A DNA stretch of 64,000 nt from Anaerocolumna sp. MB42-C2 (GTDB lineage: Bacteria > Bacillota > Clostridia > Lachnospirales > Lachnospiraceae). The DNA lies in contig NZ_CP133190.1 in NCBI RefSeq assembly GCF_030913705.1, forward strand, positions 682,001 to 746,000, read 5' to 3'. A model generated the notes under the pieces. It was not told where the DNA came from. It ran no database searches and saw only the letters and a program-made list of their open reading frames with translations. Positions within the stretch are counted from its first letter, which is position 1; each line of letters begins with the position of its first letter. A program made the position numbers and the translations under genes. Of the stretch, positions 53,528-61,297 are shown piece after piece.

Positions 53528-54817
53528 CTATATTAATTTAATTATATCAAAACTTGAGTTTATAGCTGTCCATAATTGTTGATAATAAACCATTATATTC
53601 CATACTCCACTTCCATAAAGGCCATATTCTATAATTATTTGATTTAGCGCGTCTATACTTCTTACGTCGATAAACCACACAATATGTTGAGCTGGATAGC
53701 CATAGATAAACTCATTATAGTAAAAGTATGGTGTTTGAGAAGCTTCATCAAATTGTATTATCGCATCTACATTATATGCTAATTCTAGTGCAGAATTAAC
53801 AGTAAGTGAAAAAGCAACTGTCCTGTTGGGTACATATGGTAACTGCCAATCATAACCTATAACTGGCTTCCCAATAAAAATTTTATCTGATGATACTCCG
53901 GAAGCTACATAATCAATTAATACCCTTATATTATTTATATTGCTCACAGGTGCAGGCGGATTATTATTATAACCCCATACAAATTTTAAGAATATTAAAC
54001 CATTTACATAATCACTTAGACTGGAATAATTAATTTGTTCAACTGATATTAAATTATTCGTTTCCTGTTCAGAATAGTTAATTGATATAAAAAATAATAA
54101 TCCTTGCTGTAGAAGACGATTTGATATTTTTTTTGCAAAGTTCAGATAAAGTGACTGATTATTTTCATTTAAAAAATTAAAAACGAAATTAATACCCATA
54201 TAACCCTGCTTTTTAATTATATTGATACATTCGTTAATAATTCTCTCCTGGTATACATCATTTAACAATATATTATATGCAGCTTCAGCTTTAGCAAATC
54301 CTTGAGGTGTCAGAACAGTTAACATTAAGAGAGGAATAACACCGTAATCTATTGCTGTTTTAATAGTATCTGAATCATCATGATAAGTGATTATACCGCC
54401 TCTATCTGTTATTGTATAATTAAAAATAGTCAGATAAGTTAAATTTGGTAAAGTTCTTATAAGTATGTCTTTTCTTATATAAGGATATGCAAAACCGTTT
54501 ATTGCTATACTTTTACTCGTATTATAGCTAATAACTAATGTTTCCCCGGGATTAATATAATCCAGGGCAGCGTGACTGGGATTATTTCTTATAATTTGCA
54601 TTAGTGTTACATTATAGAAATCAGCAATACTTTGTAAGGTTTCTCCTTCCTGCACTGTATGTGTCTGCTTAGGAAATGTTATTATCAAAGCCTGCCCGTT
54701 AACTAAATTATATGGATATATCAAGCCATTATCATCTACCAATTTATCAGGTGAAATCGCATATCTTTCAGCAATTGAATATATGCTATCACCTTGTTGA
54801 ACTACATATATTTCCAT
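53528..54817 (-). CDS. LysM protein with a GH18-type barrel lacking the catalytic acids
   Basis: 429 residues without a signal peptide. Residues 2-48 and 50-97 are two LysM domains (YVVQQGDSIYSIAERYAISP, HTVQEGETLQSIADFYNVTL). The rest is a YaaH-like glycoside hydrolase 18 barrel of spore-coat proteins. In active members the fourth strand reads GxNIDFE; here it is GINFVFNFLNE, so the catalytic Asp and Glu appear as Val and Asn. The usual product would be a spore germination hydrolase, but this one is probably only a binding protein. GAGG precedes the ATG. A degenerate repeat (D) lies upstream. Confidence 0.82.
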   Translation of the reverse strand: MEIYVVQQGDSIYSIAERYAISPDKLVDDNGLIYPYNLVNGQALIITFPKQTHTVQEGETLQSIADFYNVTLMQIIRNNPSHAALDYINPGETLVISYNTSKSIAINGFAYPYIRKDILIRTLPNLTYLTIFNYTITDRGGIITYHDDSDTIKTAIDYGVIPLLMLTVLTPQGFAKAEAAYNILLNDVYQERIINECINIIKKQGYMGINFVFNFLNENNQSLYLNFAKKISNRLLQQGLLFFISINYSEQETNNLISVEQINYSSLSDYVNGLIFLKFVWGYNNNPPAPVSNINNIRVLIDYVASGVSSDKIFIGKPVIGYDWQLPYVPNRTVAFSLTVNSALELAYNVDAIIQFDEASQTPYFYYNEFIYGYPAQHIVWFIDVRSIDALNQIIIEYGLYGSGVWNIMVYYQQLWTAINSSFDIIKLI

Positions 54818-54840
54818 AAAAATCCTCGATATTATAAATT

Positions 54841-54908
54841 ACCTATTATCAATATTTATTTATCATTACAACATTTTATTACTTAATTAAATCCTATTTT
54901 ACTTGATG
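54841..54908 (-). repeat. dispersed promoter repeat, copy D (degenerate)
   Basis: TATCAATATTT, ACTTAATTAAATCC and TTTTACTTGATG align with the right half of copy C, but the invariant core is gone. It lies directly upstream of the LysM gene. Confidence 0.4.
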
Positions 54909-54922
54909 AAAACAAATGTGAA

Positions 54923-55387
54923 TTATATTGCTACGATTGGAACAAAATTATCAGATAGATGATATCCCATCTTTTCTTTAAATATTTTTGGTGTTAACAC
55001 GTGAACCATTGTATAGAGTATAGTTGTATCATTTTCTTCCGTTGATAATTCAAAGCAACCACTTTCAGTTACCCATTTACAAATTTGCTCTCTAGTAACA
55101 TTACAATCCTCATCAGTGTCCTTTGACGTTGCAACTGCATATAGACCGCCTGGAAAATTTACTAATTTAAATTTATCAAAGTCATCATAATTGTCAGGGA
55201 TAGCAAATACCCATTCCATATATTTTTCTTTCTCGTTATACCACATAAAGTCACGAGGTGTGATATAATGACTTACGTCTATTGCCGACCACCATTTATC
55301 AAACGTTTCCTATTCCTCCATATTAGTTATTGCTCCTGAGCTTACCACTTTTAATTGAGGTATTTTGATTATTCTTATATTCTGCAT
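54923..55387 (-). pseudogene. GyrI-like protein, duplicated copy with a premature stop
   Basis: Same length (155 codons) and nearly the same sequence as the gene at 48100-48564. At the place where the intact copy reads MEEFEAFDK, this one reads MEE, TAG, ETFDK. A restart at an internal Met (FMWYNEKEKYMEWVFAIPDN onward) gives 107 residues but has no ribosome site. The duplication includes its promoter repeat (copy E). Confidence 0.85.
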
Positions 55388-55435
55388 GTAATCCTCTTTA
55401 ATTATTATTTTTCTGTACTTAATTTGCTTTTAAAC

Positions 55436-55560
55436 CTATAATGAATTTATGCTCAAATAATACCACAATACTCAGATTATCTCTACCTTTTTATTCCAAT
55501 TTTATCAACTTTCAATATTCAGTTTTCTATGTGCCTAATTCGCTAAATCTTAATTTAATC
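55436..55560 (-). repeat. dispersed promoter repeat, copy E
   Basis: Core at 55483-55499; on the minus strand TAGAGA and TATTAT are 17 bases apart. The right half keeps TTCAATATTCAG and CTAAATCTTAATTT. It lies upstream of the GyrI-like pseudogene. Confidence 0.8.
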
Positions 55561-55592
55561 ATAGTGAGTAAATTTTAGTTTGTTTACCTAAA

Positions 55593-55629
55593 TAAAAAAA
55601 CTACTGACTTTATATTGATAGTTAGTAGT
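55593..55629 (-). terminator. terminator of the creatininase-like gene
   Basis: On the minus strand ACTACT (55624-55629) pairs with AGTAGT (55600-55605), followed by seven T residues. It lies between that gene and repeat copy E. Confidence 0.75.
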
Positions 55630-55675
55630 TTTGGTAAATGTATTCAATTATTTTAATTTCACCGATAAACTTGAG

Positions 55676-56509
55676 TTATGCTTTCAATGCCCTTGCAATA
55701 TCCTTAGCCAAAAGCTTATCTATTTCTCGGAGATGACTTACGATATACTTGCTTGATGCAGGATCTCCACAATATCCGTTTGCAATAAGATATCTGTCCT
55801 CTGCTTTTCCTTCACACCATTTTCTAATCTGCTCGCTGTGAAGCATTGTCGGTTCCGCATCGATCAAGGTATCTTCTCTTACATACTCATTACAAATTTC
55901 ACGCATTGTTGCAGTCTCAAAAGCCCCCGCATGTACGTCAAATTCATCGCGTGGCATCTGTTTACATTCAAACATCTCCTCAAACTTCACTGGTGTAAGT
56001 GGAAGCAAATAGGCCTCGTCACCTTTCCAGCCATGACTTTCCATATCGTCCTCATACTCCATCCAATATGGTCTGATTTTCATGTTCTCGGAAGTATATT
56101 TGATAGCCTCTAATATAGCATCAATATGAAGTCTATCTCCGTGATCATTGAAAAACACAATCTTATTAAATCCTGCATTTTCCAGACTCTCAAGAATATC
56201 TGTAATACAAGCCACTATTGTTTCCCTTTTGCAGGTGAATGTACCCGGAAACTGTCTTGTTAATGCGCAAATACCTCCCCAATAAAACGGAGGTGCGATA
56301 ACACTTGGCACTCCCATGACTGACAATTCTTTCCATACATCATGTGCCTGTTCATAAGCAATGTAAATATCTGTTCCATGAGGCAGATGGTGACCGTGTT
56401 CCTCTATTACTCCAACAGGAAAAAGTACAATTGCATCTTCTTTAGCAAGTGACTCTATTTCATCCCATGTCATTTCGGCCATTGTATCTTTCAAAATATT
56501 TATTCCCAA
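55676..56509 (-). CDS. creatininase-family amidohydrolase
   Basis: 277 residues from a TTG at 56509, chosen because AGGAGG lies eight bases upstream; an ATG eight codons later is possible. Metal-ligand motifs of the family: LFPVGVIEEHGHHLPHGTDI (Glu/His/Asp), FNDHGDRLHIDAI (in place of NGHGGN), and FDVHAGAFETATM. Members hydrolyse cyclic amides such as creatinine or N-formyl groups in riboflavin- and coenzyme-related compounds; the substrate here is unknown. It is a one-gene unit between repeat F and a terminator. Confidence 0.85.
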   Translation of the reverse strand: MGINILKDTMAEMTWDEIESLAKEDAIVLFPVGVIEEHGHHLPHGTDIYIAYEQAHDVWKELSVMGVPSVIAPPFYWGGICALTRQFPGTFTCKRETIVACITDILESLENAGFNKIVFFNDHGDRLHIDAILEAIKYTSENMKIRPYWMEYEDDMESHGWKGDEAYLLPLTPVKFEEMFECKQMPRDEFDVHAGAFETATMREICNEYVREDTLIDAEPTMLHSEQIRKWCEGKAEDRYLIANGYCGDPASSKYIVSHLREIDKLLAKDIARALKA

Positions 56510-56554
56510 AATTCTATCCTCCTCTTGCAACTTACAATTTTTCTGTGTTTTAAA

Positions 56555-56640
56555 TGTATATCAAAAATATAATACTACTTATCCCACCAACTATCAATAT
56601 TCAGTTTTCAATGTACCGAATTAACTAATTCATAATTCAA
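56555..56640 (-). repeat. dispersed promoter repeat, copy F (core damaged)
   Basis: CCAACTATCAATATTCAG, TTTTCAATGTAC and TAATTCA match copies A-E. The left core is reduced to ACTACTTATCCCA. Its right flank is the same parAB-linked sequence as that of copy A (AGTAAATTTTGTTCACATAT). Confidence 0.65.
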
Positions 56641-56697
56641 TAAGTAAATTTTGTTCACATATCTAAGTTATCACAATCCCTTTTCAATTTTATCGAA

Positions 56698-56866
56698 TCA
56701 GTTTACTATCTTAGATAGCGCAGCAATGTCTTCGTAAATAGCTCCTTTTTCCCAGTAAACAATTATCACTGTTCCATCAGTCAGACGGTAGTGAAAGAAT
56801 TCACCACTTTTCTCATCATTTCGTATCCCATATTTTTATACTCTTTAAATAACTCTGTAACAGTTT
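56698..56866 (-). pseudogene. decayed copy of the parAB-linked small gene
   Basis: The sequence matches 27619-27785 closely, with a one-base deletion (GACGGTAGTGAAAG in place of GACGGTAAGTGAAAG) that shifts the frame. It starts in the middle of the gene and joins a different gene fragment at about 56866. Confidence 0.8.
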
Positions 56867-56926
56867 TTTAGAATATGTAGATCTTCCAACGCATATTTTC
56901 CCACATATAAGCGTTATTTTAGCCAT
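56855..56926 (-). pseudogene. start of a P-loop kinase, truncated
   Basis: GGAGG precedes an ATG reading MAKITLICGKICVGRSTYSK, the start of an AAA-type nucleotide kinase with Walker A (the Lys is Arg here). After ~24 codons it runs into the remnant of the parAB-linked gene. Confidence 0.55.
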
Positions 56927-57045
56927 TTATTTTTCCTCCGCAATATGTAATTCCACTGCATTAAAAGAAATCTTCTTTATTCGCATTCGTTAATGATGGC
57001 GAAGCATACCTCCCCCAAAATTGGAATTTATCAAAGTAAGCACAT

Positions 57046-57534
57046 CTACAATTTTTTCTTTAAATACATTCCATAATCCATTTCTCTCAAGAATACATAT
57101 CCACTTTTGGCATATAAATTTTGAGCCGGTTCATTCTCTTTTGCCACAAATAAAATACTTTCCTTACAACCAAATTCTGTGGCATTCCTTTCCATTTCAC
57201 TTAGAGCCTCTGTCGCATATCCTTTTCTCCGTTCTGATTCATCTATTACAAAATCACATAAAAAAACCTGCTGTACACCATCGGTCTCTTCATACAAATA
57301 CCACACAAACCCAATATTTCTATTATTAGCTGTATTTTCTATAACCATTAAAGAATTATTTTCGGTATTTATTCCATTAGGCAGCATTTCCTGTTCTTCC
57401 GCTTCTGTTTGTTTTAACGCATCCTCTAAAGACATATTCGTATCTTTTATCAATTCTCTTATATGATTATTTCTACTCCATTCAAAAAATTCATCATATT
57501 CCTTTGATGTCATTTTTCTAAGACTAATGCTCAT
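57046..57534 (-). CDS. GNAT-family N-acetyltransferase
   Basis: 162 residues from the ATG at 57534, with GAGGAGG eight bases upstream. The fold reads MSISLRKMTSKEYDEFFEWS at the start, FVWYLYEETDGVQQVFLCDF and VIDESERRKGYATEALSEME (acetyl-CoA loop), then FVAKENEPAQNLYAKSGYVF. The substrate is unknown. It is a one-gene unit with repeat copy G upstream. Confidence 0.87.
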   Translation of the reverse strand: MSISLRKMTSKEYDEFFEWSRNNHIRELIKDTNMSLEDALKQTEAEEQEMLPNGINTENNSLMVIENTANNRNIGFVWYLYEETDGVQQVFLCDFVIDESERRKGYATEALSEMERNATEFGCKESILFVAKENEPAQNLYAKSGYVFLREMDYGMYLKKKL

Positions 57535-57607
57535 AAAATGAACCTCCTCAAAAATTTCAAATTTATCACTACACTTCCACAAAATCTTTAGTTCGCTATC
57601 GCTACCT

Positions 57608-57675
57608 ACAGCGAATAATTGATCATATTATATCACCCTAAGCACATTATCTCTACCTTTTTATTCCAATTCATC
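57608..57675 (-). repeat. dispersed promoter repeat, copy G (promoter half only)
   Basis: Core at 57653-57669; on the minus strand TAGAGA and TATAAT are 17 bases apart, and GCGAATA near the left end recalls copies A and B. Similarity stops right after the core. Confidence 0.75.
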
Positions 57676-57738
57676 GTTATTACGCTTTGTATCACCTGAA
57701 TCCCAATCAGAATAGTTATTTCAAAAATCTTAGATACA

Positions 57739-57963
57739 TTCTTAATTAAGAAAAAACTGCAATCTCTGGATGACTTATTCGGCTGTAATAAAGAACCGGA
57801 GGAATACAGTGATACCGAGAAGAGACAGATCAGTTCTCTGCTCATAGCATTTCCATCCTTACTTCAATTGCCGATAGCTCAATATTACAAGGAATTAGAT
57901 CGATATTACCGGCTTTTACAATATAAAATTCTCTGTCCGGAAGCTTTTCTTCTTCAATTGTCA
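57739..57963. pseudogene. scrambled parB and parA fragments of a second element
   Basis: 57745-57825, read on the plus strand, encodes KKKLQSLDDLFG and KEPEEYSDTEKRQ, the N-terminus of ParB. 57826-57963 matches the parA region 29280-29420 as read on the plus strand, so parA would be on the minus strand. The two pieces therefore face each other, unlike the intact locus, and one is inverted. Confidence 0.8.
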
Positions 57964-58070
57964 TTTACATATTGATTTTTTATAAATGTCTAAAGTATAA
58001 TATTACCATCTATTCACTTACTAAATGTCTATATTTATAAAATAGTTTAGATACAACGGAGGTAAATATT

Positions 58071-58574
58071 ATGATTCAAGGGATTGAACAGCCGGATATC
58101 ATACAAATAAATTCAAGTTTAAGATTAAAAAAATTTGACGGGTATTATGACTTTGCTTATCAATGGTACCTGGATAAAGAAACGGTTCGGCTTGTTGACG
58201 GAGAAGATGCAACAATATACGATATGGAGAAACTTCATAGAATGTATGATTATCTAAATAATCATGGTGAGTTATACTTTATAGAAATAAAGGAACTGAA
58301 TAAGTATATTCCTATTGGCGATGTTACCTTCTGGCAAGAAGATATGCCAATTGTGATTGGCGACAAAAACTATCGAAATTGCGGAATTGGACTCCTTGTA
58401 ATTAAAACTTTGATAAAACGGGCAATAACTATTGGATATAAGACCATTTATGTAAATGAAATTTATGATTACAATGAAAGTTCAAAAGCAGTATTTATAA
58501 AAGCCGGATTTAACGAATATAAGAAAACAGAACTTGGTTCTGCCTATCTGTTGAATTTAGAAAATTATAAATGA
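58071..58574 (+). CDS. GNAT-family N-acetyltransferase
   Basis: 167 residues; CGGAGG lies before the ATG. RimJ/RimL-like order: LRLKKFDGYYDFAYQWYLDK, LYFIEIKELNKYIPIGDVTF, IGDKNYRNCGIGLLVIKTLI (acetyl-CoA loop), VNEIYDYNESSKAVFIKAGF. It is the first plus-strand gene after the accessory region and is closed by a strong terminator. The substrate is unknown. Confidence 0.87.
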   Translation: MIQGIEQPDIIQINSSLRLKKFDGYYDFAYQWYLDKETVRLVDGEDATIYDMEKLHRMYDYLNNHGELYFIEIKELNKYIPIGDVTFWQEDMPIVIGDKNYRNCGIGLLVIKTLIKRAITIGYKTIYVNEIYDYNESSKAVFIKAGFNEYKKTELGSAYLLNLENYK

Positions 58575-58600
58575 ATAATAGATTTGTAATTCTTTAACAT

Positions 58601-58637
58601 AAACAAAAGGAGGGAGATGATATCCCTCCTTTTGTTT
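58601..58637 (+). terminator. terminator of the GNAT gene
   Basis: A 15-bp perfect stem, AAACAAAAGGAGGGA (58601-58615) with TCCCTCCTTTTGTTT (58623-58637). Confidence 0.9.
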
Positions 58638-58712
58638 ATTACATTATCTATCTCCCCTAATTCTACTAAATAAATGTTACTAACTATTACCAGATAAATA
58701 CTTTCCCTTAAA

Positions 58713-58777
58713 TTGACATCTATGTACAATAATGTTATAATATTACTAGTTCTTATATAGGAACTGTGTTCCTATAT
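58713..58777 (+). promoter_or_regulatory. promoter and IclR operator of the ketodeoxy-sugar acid operon
   Basis: TTGACA (58713-58718) and TATAAT (58736-58741) are perfect and 17 bases apart. Ten bases downstream ATATAGGAAC (58755-58764) and GTTCCTATAT (58768-58777) form a perfect inverted repeat, covering the expected transcription start. A repressor bound there, most likely the IclR protein encoded next, would block the operon. Confidence 0.85.
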
Positions 58778-58809
58778 TCGTAACACAAATAATCAATAGG
58801 AGGTTTTTG

Positions 58810-59592
58810 ATGCCGGAAGATAAAAATAATCATCGTTCCACCAGCCGTGTACTGGATGTTCTAGAGCTTATCGCTTCCAATCATAATGGCTATACCTATA
58901 CGGAGATATGTGAAAAAATAGACGCCCCTAAAAGCAGTATGTTTCCCATACTTCATACGTTAGTAGATCGCCACTATTTATTTGTCGATAATAAATCCAG
59001 ATATAAAATTGACCGTGTTACTTTTCAGATTGGCAACAGCTATCTGGAGCATCTTAACTTTTTAGAAGAAGTCCAGAGCTTATTGCTTAATATAGTTAAT
59101 ATCTGTGCTGAAACATGTCATTTTGCCATATTAAGCGAAGGGGATGTTCTATATTTAAGGAAAATAGATTCTCCGGAATCTATCCGTATGATCTCCAACG
59201 TAGGCAAAAGAATTCCTGCCTATGGTACCGCCTTGGGCAAAGCCCTGTTAATGGATTACAATTTGAATGGATTAAAGAAACTTTATCCGGGCGGATTAGT
59301 TCCTCTCACGGATAATACTATAATAGATTTTGATCAGTTAGCAGATCAGTTATTAAAAGCCAGAACAGAAGGTTTTGCTTATGAGATAGAGGAATCCAAT
59401 CAATATATTCGTTGTATTGCAGTGCCTATACATCATAAAGGTGTTATTGTTGCAGCAATTAGTGTTGCCGTTCCTACTTTTCGTTACTCTGAGGAAAAAA
59501 GTACACTCATTAAAGTGCTATTATCCGATGCACAAAATAAATTAGAGAATATATTAAAAAACTTTGATACAGACTTTAGAAATCTAATATAA
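58810..59592 (+). CDS. IclR-family regulator of the sugar-acid operon
   Basis: 260 residues from the ATG at 58810, six bases after GGAGG (a TTG one codon upstream is unlikely). N-terminal winged helix: STSRVLDVLELIASNHNGYT, then TEICEKIDAPKSSMFPILHT. C-terminal effector domain: NVGKRIPAYGTALGKALLMD and YEIEESNQYIRCIAVPIHHK. This is the KdgR/YiaJ type that senses ketodeoxy sugar acids. First gene of the operon with kdgK, the KDPG-type aldolase and the dehydratase; the palindrome in the leader fits autoregulation. Confidence 0.9.
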   Translation: MPEDKNNHRSTSRVLDVLELIASNHNGYTYTEICEKIDAPKSSMFPILHTLVDRHYLFVDNKSRYKIDRVTFQIGNSYLEHLNFLEEVQSLLLNIVNICAETCHFAILSEGDVLYLRKIDSPESIRMISNVGKRIPAYGTALGKALLMDYNLNGLKKLYPGGLVPLTDNTIIDFDQLADQLLKARTEGFAYEIEESNQYIRCIAVPIHHKGVIVAAISVAVPTFRYSEEKSTLIKVLLSDAQNKLENILKNFDTDFRNLI

Positions 59593-59619
59593 AAATAAAA
59601 CAAAAGAAGGGATTCATTT

Positions 59620-60567
59620 ATGGATTTAGTAACAATCGGGGAAACTATGGTTTCCTTTGTTCCAAAGGGTTTCAATTCCATCCAATACGGAGCAGACTTT
59701 TCCATGCGTATTGCAGGCGCGGAAAGTAATACAGCCATAGGTATTCGAAAACTGGGTCATTCAGCCGGATGGATAAGCCGTGTGGGAAAAGACGAATTTG
59801 GGCAATTCGTTTTACGTATGATTCGGGCAGAGGATATTGATACCACACAAGTTACGACAGATAACGATCATAAAACCGGAATAATGTTTAAATCGACTTC
59901 TCCCTCAAATGAAACACGGGTATCTTATTACCGTGATTTATCTGCTGCCACATATTTAGAACCCTCATTGATTAACAAGTCCTATATTGCAAATGCTAAA
60001 ATTCTTCATATAACCGGAATTACTCCAATATTAAGTAAAAGTTGTTATGAAACATTAAGATATGCGATAACAACAGCGAGGGCAAATCATACTCTGGTCA
60101 GTTTTGATCCCAATATTCGCTTCAAATTATGGAAAAATCAAGACCACAGTGATATGATGAAAGAATTAATTTCTTTATCGGATATACTGTTAATAGGACG
60201 TGAGGAAGCCGATTTTTTATTTTATAGTAATCAGATTGACACCATTTTTGAAATGATATTTTCTTCCTACAATCTACAATATGTGGCTATAAAAGATGGA
60301 AGCCGCGGAGCCTGGGCAGCTGATAAAACGCATACCCATTTTATACCTGCCGTAAAATGCAAGTCCATCGATCCCATTGGTGCCGGTGATGCTTTTAATG
60401 CAGGATTTTTGTCCGGCCTTCTAGACAATCTGGATCTTAATACCTGCGGCCGGTTAGGTGGAATTGCAGGGGCTTATGCAACAACTACATTCGGAGATAT
60501 CGAGGGGTTATTATCAAAAGAAGAAATGTTGGATATCCTAAACAATAAAACCGTTGTAACAAGATAA
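59620..60567 (+). CDS. kdgK: 2-keto-3-deoxygluconate/galactonate kinase
   Basis: 315 residues of the PfkB/ribokinase fold. N-terminal MDLVTIGETMVSFVPKG, the GG-lid region RIAGAESNTAIGIRKLGHSA, and the catalytic anion hole DPIGAGDAFNAGFLSGL near residue 250. The KdgK-type start (GETMVSF/M) and operon position point to phosphorylation of 2-keto-3-deoxy sugar acids, giving KDPG or KDPGal for the next enzyme. GAAGGGA precedes the ATG. Confidence 0.9.
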   Translation: MDLVTIGETMVSFVPKGFNSIQYGADFSMRIAGAESNTAIGIRKLGHSAGWISRVGKDEFGQFVLRMIRAEDIDTTQVTTDNDHKTGIMFKSTSPSNETRVSYYRDLSAATYLEPSLINKSYIANAKILHITGITPILSKSCYETLRYAITTARANHTLVSFDPNIRFKLWKNQDHSDMMKELISLSDILLIGREEADFLFYSNQIDTIFEMIFSSYNLQYVAIKDGSRGAWAADKTHTHFIPAVKCKSIDPIGAGDAFNAGFLSGLLDNLDLNTCGRLGGIAGAYATTTFGDIEGLLSKEEMLDILNNKTVVTR

Positions 60568-60649
60568 TTAGGATATATATAATTAGTTTTTTAAACTAAA
60601 TCATCGTAATAAACAGAAATAAATTATATTTGTTAAATCGGAGGATACC

Positions 60650-61297
60650 ATGCGTAATATCATTAAAGAAAGCCCAATTATTTCCATAATGAGAAACATA
60701 CCCCTTTCCATTACCACGGAATATATAGAAAGTATTGCAAAAGGCGGAATCAATTGTTTTGAAATCGCACTGAATTCACAGGATGCTGTCAAACAGATAA
60801 AGAAGGTCAGACAGATCAGTAAGAAAGGAATTCTAATAGGTGCAGGAACCGTATTATCCGTAGAGGATGTAAAAAAATCTTTGGATGCCGGAGCACAGTT
60901 TCTTCTATCACCCTCAATTAATACGGAGGTACTGGAATACTGCGCCGTTAATAAAATCAAACTGCTTCCCGGAGTTATGACACCTACTGATGTAAGTTAC
61001 TGTATCCGTTACGGTTTTGATGTCATGAAATTATTTCCTGCCTCTGATCTTCCCCTGAATTATATCAAAAGCCTGAAAGGGCCTTTTGACAAAACGGATT
61101 ATGTGGCAGTCGGAGGAGTAAATACAAAAAACTATACGGAATTTTTAAATCATGGGTTTCTGGGTGTAGGTTTCGGAAGTAATTTAGTATCAAAAGAGCT
61201 ATTGCATACCAAACAATGGGCACAGATTACCCTGGATATAAAAGGATTAGTAAATTCAATCAGAAAGGATAACATTTATGAAGATAACAAAAATTAA
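60650..61297 (+). CDS. KDPG/KDPGal aldolase
   Basis: 215 residues. Class I aldolase of the Eda/DgoA family: IMRNIPLSITTEYIESIAKG, FEIALNSQDAVKQIKKV, LIGAGTVLSVEDVKKSLDAG, SPSINTEVLEYC, and the Schiff-base Lys in VMKLFPASDLPLNYIKSLKG. It splits the phosphorylated ketodeoxy acid to pyruvate and glyceraldehyde-3-phosphate. GGAGG precedes the ATG. Ends 20 bases inside the following dehydratase gene. Eda and DgoA cannot be told apart from sequence alone. Confidence 0.92.
   Translation: MRNIIKESPIISIMRNIPLSITTEYIESIAKGGINCFEIALNSQDAVKQIKKVRQISKKGILIGAGTVLSVEDVKKSLDAGAQFLLSPSINTEVLEYCAVNKIKLLPGVMTPTDVSYCIRYGFDVMKLFPASDLPLNYIKSLKGPFDKTDYVAVGGVNTKNYTEFLNHGFLGVGFGSNLVSKELLHTKQWAQITLDIKGLVNSIRKDNIYEDNKN

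Noticed and set aside
27440..57675. Repeat copies A-G as a CRISPR array or integron attC sites
   Set aside because: Copies lie kilobases apart, so they are not CRISPR. They lack the paired inverted core sites of attC and no integron integrase is present.
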